From assembly GCA_004014935.1 (NCBI GenBank), contig CP025325.1, positions 1,550,001-1,614,000 of the forward strand: a stretch of 64,000 bases of DNA, read 5' to 3'. Below the pieces are notes generated by a model. That model saw only the letters and a program-made list of their open reading frames with translations, was not told the DNA's origin and ran no database searches. Positions 60,425-64,000 of the stretch are shown piece after piece. Both the position numbers and the translations under genes were made by a program. Positions within the stretch are counted from its first letter, which is position 1, and the number at the start of each line of letters is the position of its first letter. This DNA is from Saccharomycopsis malanga. Lineage: Eukaryota; Ascomycota; Saccharomycetes; Ascoideales; Saccharomycopsidaceae.

Positions 60425-61924
60425 ATGAAAGGATTCAAGCAGTTTGGAAAGAGACGTGATGAAGATTATCGTACGCCTGACCTTAGTGAGAATGAAAAGT
60501 CGATAAGCAATAGTTCCAATCAGCCATACAGTGAAGATGAGTCGAGGCCTTCTTTAGAGCTGATGAGTCAATCTCATGGCACTGAACAAAGTCTTTCGAA
60601 ACGGAAACACAGTAATAATGATATAGATGAGAACACCATTTTGCATGATAAAAAACAGCAGAAAGAGCCTGAAAGTATAGAAACACATGATTGGCAGTCA
60701 TGGCTTGTTGTTTTTGGTTCATTCTGCGGTGCTACTGTTGTTTTTGGTATCATGGATGCCATGGGAGCCATTGAGACGTATCTCTCCACCCATCAGCTTG
60801 ATGATGTTGCAACATCCACTGTGGGCTGGATATTTTCCATTTACATCATTTTAAGTTTTGGTTTTATCTTTCTTACAGGCGAGATTTTTGACAAGCTTGG
60901 CCCTACAGTGCCCATGATTGTGGGCACTGTATTGATGTTTGCAGGTCTTATTGCTACTGCGAACTGTACCGAGATCTACCAATTTATTCTTGCCTTCAGT
61001 GTCACATGTGGTATGGCATCTGCCATCATGTTAGCGCCTTTGATCAGTGTCATCCCACAGTATTTTGACCGTCGGATTTCTCTTGTGTCTGGTCTTGTCT
61101 CTACAGGTGCTTCTATTGGTGGGGGTGTCTTTCCAATAATGTTGAGACGTTTGTATACTTCCATTGGCTACGTATGGGCAATGCGCATTTTTGCCTTTCT
61201 CAACTTTGGTCTTTTAGTGCTTGCCTGCTTGTTTGTCAAAGCTAGAAGTGCTGCCGTTATTCCTGAAGAATATAAGAGAATGTCGCTTATACAAAAAATT
61301 GCTGATTGCTGCACTCGTTCGTTGGACTTCAAAGCATTTTTGGAACCGATGTTTTCCCTTGTTACATGTGGTGCTCTCTTTGCAGAAGCTTCCATCGTGA
61401 TGTGCACCACTTATTATGCCTCGTTCTGTATCCAGAAAGGTGCCAGCGAAAACACTGCTTATCTCATGCTCACCATCCTTAACCTTGTAGGTATTCCGGC
61501 CCGTTGGGCTACCGGTGTTGCTGCAGATCGTTTTGGAAAATTCAACATTATGATATTCATGGTGTTTCTTACTGCTTTTCTTATGATTGTACTTTTATAC
61601 CCATTTTCCAATCATCTTGGCGTACTATACGGTTTTGTTGTTGGCTTTGGCATATCGTGTTGCTCTGTATTCACGTTAACTCCTGTGTGTTTGGCCCAAA
61701 TCACTCCAGTGGAACATTTTGGAAAACGCTACGGCACAATGTACTTTGTTGCCACTGTGGGTAATTTCTTCATCCCAATTGCTGGTGCTGTCATTGGCCA
61801 GCATAACAGAGACGTTGGTTTCAGCAATTATGTAATTCTCTGTGCTGTAGTATCCTTCACTGGGGGATTGTTCTGGCTTGCTGCAAGATATCTTGCCGTC
61901 AGAACCCGCTGGGTCGCATACTAA
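60425..61924 (+). CDS. Monocarboxylate-transporter-like MFS permease (MCH family)
   Basis: 499 residues. A hydrophilic Ser/Glu-rich N-terminus of about 95 residues precedes twelve predicted membrane segments of the SLC16-like fungal MCH group. The conserved DWQSWLVVFGSFCGATVVFG opening carries the family's aromatic/Gly pattern, with a GIMDAMGAIETYL follow-on. The block VAADRFGKFNIMIFMVFLTA in TM8 and PRYFDRR-like QYFDRRISLVSGLVSTGASI also fit. Yeast Mch1-5 proteins transport riboflavin (Mch5) or have unknown substrates and do not carry monocarboxylates, so the substrate here cannot be given. No CTG codon was noticed in the membrane segments. Confidence 0.85.
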   Translation: MKGFKQFGKRRDEDYRTPDLSENEKSISNSSNQPYSEDESRPSLELMSQSHGTEQSLSKRKHSNNDIDENTILHDKKQQKEPESIETHDWQSWLVVFGSFCGATVVFGIMDAMGAIETYLSTHQLDDVATSTVGWIFSIYIILSFGFIFLTGEIFDKLGPTVPMIVGTVLMFAGLIATANCTEIYQFILAFSVTCGMASAIMLAPLISVIPQYFDRRISLVSGLVSTGASIGGGVFPIMLRRLYTSIGYVWAMRIFAFLNFGLLVLACLFVKARSAAVIPEEYKRMSLIQKIADCCTRSLDFKAFLEPMFSLVTCGALFAEASIVMCTTYYASFCIQKGASENTAYLMLTILNLVGIPARWATGVAADRFGKFNIMIFMVFLTAFLMIVLLYPFSNHLGVLYGFVVGFGISCCSVFTLTPVCLAQITPVEHFGKRYGTMYFVATVGNFFIPIAGAVIGQHNRDVGFSNYVILCAVVSFTGGLFWLAARYLAVRTRWVAY

Positions 61925-62205
61925 CTTTTTCATTTCGCCTTTGATATACTATCACCATGTTCTTATAGTATAAGATATTCAGCCTTTATAATATACAATT
62001 AATAGTTTTGAGCTCTTTTGCCTTACTGTCATCTACTATATTGTATTGTATTATATTATATACCATAGCATTGCCTGCCATATTTTACGTCATCAAGCAG
62101 ACATCAAAGTACACCGTACTACATCATATCTAGTCACAGTGTACCATAGTATATTCACTATAGATAAAGTAAATATTCTTGGCCAAATTTAAGAAAAAGC
62201 CACTT
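61925..62205. other. Intergenic between the MCH-like gene and repeat copy C
   Basis: 3' region with TATA/TATTG-rich sequence and no gene. Confidence 0.45.
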
Positions 62206-62375
62206 GACAGGATAGTTCAACGGCTAAGACTTAACAGGCTCAAGGGTGAGCCAATTATAAAGGCCGGAACATGATTGGGTTTTCCCCACTGAGTTTTACC
62301 AAACCCCTTTACACATAGCACGTATATACGAAGCTGGTATTTACTGGGCTCAAAATATAAGATATTATTACTATT
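62206..62375 (+). mobile_element. SINE-like repeat, shortened copy C
   Basis: The head is decayed: GACAGGATAGTTCAACGGCT aligns with the A-box region of copy B, and AACAGGCTCAAGGGTGAGCC with its B-box region. The middle is missing. The 3' half is well kept: GAGTTTTACCAAACCCCTTT, TATACGAAGCTGGTATTTAC, then TGGGCTCAAAATATAAG and ATATTATTACTATT. The phrase TGGGTTTTCCCCACTGAG is shared with copy D, not with copies A and B, which suggests at least two subfamilies. Confidence 0.65.
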
Positions 62376-62788
62376 CAACAAGAAATGGTACAGAAACTGC
62401 AGTTTTTATACTCTTAAAAAGAAGCTGCATTATCTTAACACTCAAACTACTTGATGTTTGGTTACGAGCCCATGCAGTTGATGTTTCGATGCTTAGTCAC
62501 CCTGTTGTGTTTCAGCGAAAAGAGGGAAAGATTACAGCGTATATAAACAATCGAGGCAGACGCCAATAATAGAGACTAATTGAATAAGAGTATTAGACAA
62601 CAACGTGCACCAAGAGGTCTAAATATTTACTTTTCATAATTAGATAGTGTTGAAGATCCACAAGGCGCATAATTTTTGGTACACATCGAAGTCAGAACTT
62701 GGTTTATTTGACAGTTTTTCGAGTGTATAAGAAATACATCCATATTGAAGGTATTAAAGCTATTAAGAATTAAGATAAATCAAAAATA
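62376..62788. other. Promoter region of the velvet gene
   Basis: No gene; AT-rich leader ends CAAAAATAATG. Confidence 0.5.
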
Positions 62789-63698
62789 ATGAGCTCTTAC
62801 GCTGACGACGGTATGTTTTGAAAATCTATTAATGTCAAAGATATCTTTTGATGGCGAGAACTGATATACTAATATATATAACATTTTAGACAAATATATC
62901 TACAAGTTGGACATTCGCCAACAACCGCAAAGAGCCAGAATGTGTGGTTTGGGTGACAAGGATAGAAGACAAATCAGTCCTCCTCCATGTATTCAGTTGA
63001 CTATCATTGACAAGGCCACTAACCAAGAAATACCTCCGGAGAAGGTGACCAATGCGTCATGTTACATGCTCATCGCCGAGCTTTGGGATCCAAAGGGTGT
63101 GAAGAACTTGTCTATTGTTGACACTTTACAAGACAACCAGCCAAACAGCGCCGATGCTGGTAACGATGATGACGAGGAGGAATATTTGGCTAATGAGGAT
63201 CCAAATTTGAACAGTGTTAACGGGAACGGCTCTAACAGCAACAACACCTATGATTTGAATGCACTCAACCAGCTAAACAACTCAGAAAACGTCACTTTGG
63301 TGAACAAACTTGATGACCCAGCACCAACTCGTAATCTAATTGGTAACAATGTGACAAACGCATTCAAATTGTACGATGAACACAACAAGCTTGGTATCTG
63401 GTTTGTGTTGCAAGATTTGTCTATTAGAATAGAAGGTAAATTCAAATTGAAGTTTTCCTTGTTCAAATTGAACCCAACGACCATATTTGAAAGCATTGAC
63501 AGCAATAGGGGCGGCGAGGCTGACATGAACACCCCTGGTAAATCCATACCTATTCTCGACTATAAGTACAGTGACATCTTTCAGGTCTACAGTGCCAAGA
63601 AGTTTCCAGGTGTCATGGACAGCACTCCATTGTCCAAGGCTTTCGCCGGACAAGGTGTGAAAATCCCTATAAGAAGAGACAAAAAGGGATCGAATTAG
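62789..63698 (+). CDS. Velvet-domain regulator, VelB-like, one intron
   Basis: Spliced. Exon 1 is 62789-62810, the intron is 62811-62889 (79 nt; donor GTATGT, branch TACTAAT at 62867-62873, acceptor TAG), and exon 2 is 62890-63698, giving 276 residues. Joined, the protein begins MSSYADDDKYIYKLDIRQQP and continues RARMCGLGDKDRRQISPPPC, the hallmark start of the velvet domain. An acidic/Asn-rich insert of about 70 residues follows, then TRNLIGNNVTNAFKLYDEHN, LGIWFVLQDLSIRIEGKFKL and VYSAKKFPGVMDSTPLSKAF, closing with GQGVKIPIRRDKKG. Order and insert position match A. nidulans VelB. Velvet proteins bind DNA with an NF-kB-like fold and control development and secondary metabolism in filamentous fungi; its role in a yeast is unknown. 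No frame break is seen. Confidence 0.92.
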
Positions 63699-64000
63699 AT
63701 GGCTTATATATGGTTATTTTTGTTTTTTGGTATACGAACTTTGTTTTTTGTCTCGTTTTGTATTTTTATTGTTGGTGTTTTTACCTAGTTGGGTGTTTGA
63801 TTTATGATATTATCAATAATCGATGTTAGTTTTTATTTCGTTGGCTATTTTTGATTGTCCTTTTTCATTCGAGTAACTTTTGTCATATATTATCTTTTTT
63901 TTACAGTTGACAAACTACTTGAAAGGCTTCATCGATTGATGAAAGAACACCTTTTCTTTCGTATATTACCATCGACAACAGCAGATTATCATTTTCTTAT
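63699..64000. other. 3' flank of the velvet gene
   Basis: T-rich downstream sequence with no gene before the window ends. Confidence 0.5.

Overview
This window comes from a budding yeast (Saccharomycotina) nuclear chromosome. The genes are short-spaced and mostly intronless. The four introns found carry a TACTAAC-type branch point. The gene set (EIS1, PTH1, ERV41, MET2, ATP2, PEX3, RSN1, TMA23, NUP192, ATG29, RRN7, RPS24) is typical of ascomycete yeasts. CTG codons are strikingly scarce: none were seen by eye in the 906-codon RSN1 gene or in the membrane segments of the MCH-like transporter. The one CTG noticed in MET2 falls where S. cerevisiae Met2 has serine. This suggests a lineage with CUG reassignment, most likely CUG-Ser, but is not proof. 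I cannot name the species.

Layout. 0-7.8 kb: 5' part of EIS1, a GT71 mannosyltransferase, tRNA-Lys(CUU), a CoA-binding protein, PTH1 and an NmrA-like dehydrogenase. 9.3-12.9 kb: a secreted aspartyl protease, an eroded relic of a second protease in the opposite orientation, and spliced ERV41. 13.7-23.3 kb: APA2, mitochondrial ABC transporter MDL1, MET2 with a Cbf1-type site, and ATP2 with CCAAT boxes. 24-32.7 kb: intron-bearing tRNA-Ile(AAU), PEX3, a Swi5/Sae3-like recombination protein, RSN1, PPA2 and TMA23. 32.8-43.5 kb: a long SART3-like PRP24, NUP192 and a flavodoxin-like protein. 44.8-51.7 kb: a 46-residue secreted-peptide candidate, spliced ATG29, SAT4/HAL4 kinase and an F420-type NADP oxidoreductase. 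53-64 kb: TDA10, a GNAT protein, RRN7, spliced RPS24, an MCH-like transporter and a spliced velvet-domain (VelB-like) regulator.

Two things stand out. First, a dispersed repeat of about 265 bp occurs at five loci on both strands (about 5.4, 11.3, 21.0-21.6, 52.8 and 62.2 kb). Its 5' end resembles a tRNA with Pol III A and B boxes, and its 3' end is conserved and runs into an ATT-rich tail. This is the anatomy of a tRNA-derived SINE, a class I do not know to be described in budding yeasts. Second, the window encodes a clear velvet-family protein, a regulator generally regarded as missing from budding yeasts such as S. cerevisiae and C. albicans.

The genes are mostly unrelated housekeeping functions and form no operon-like cluster. 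All alignments and codon observations were made by eye; no search was run. Where a gene is spliced, start and end give the full span and the evidence gives the exons.
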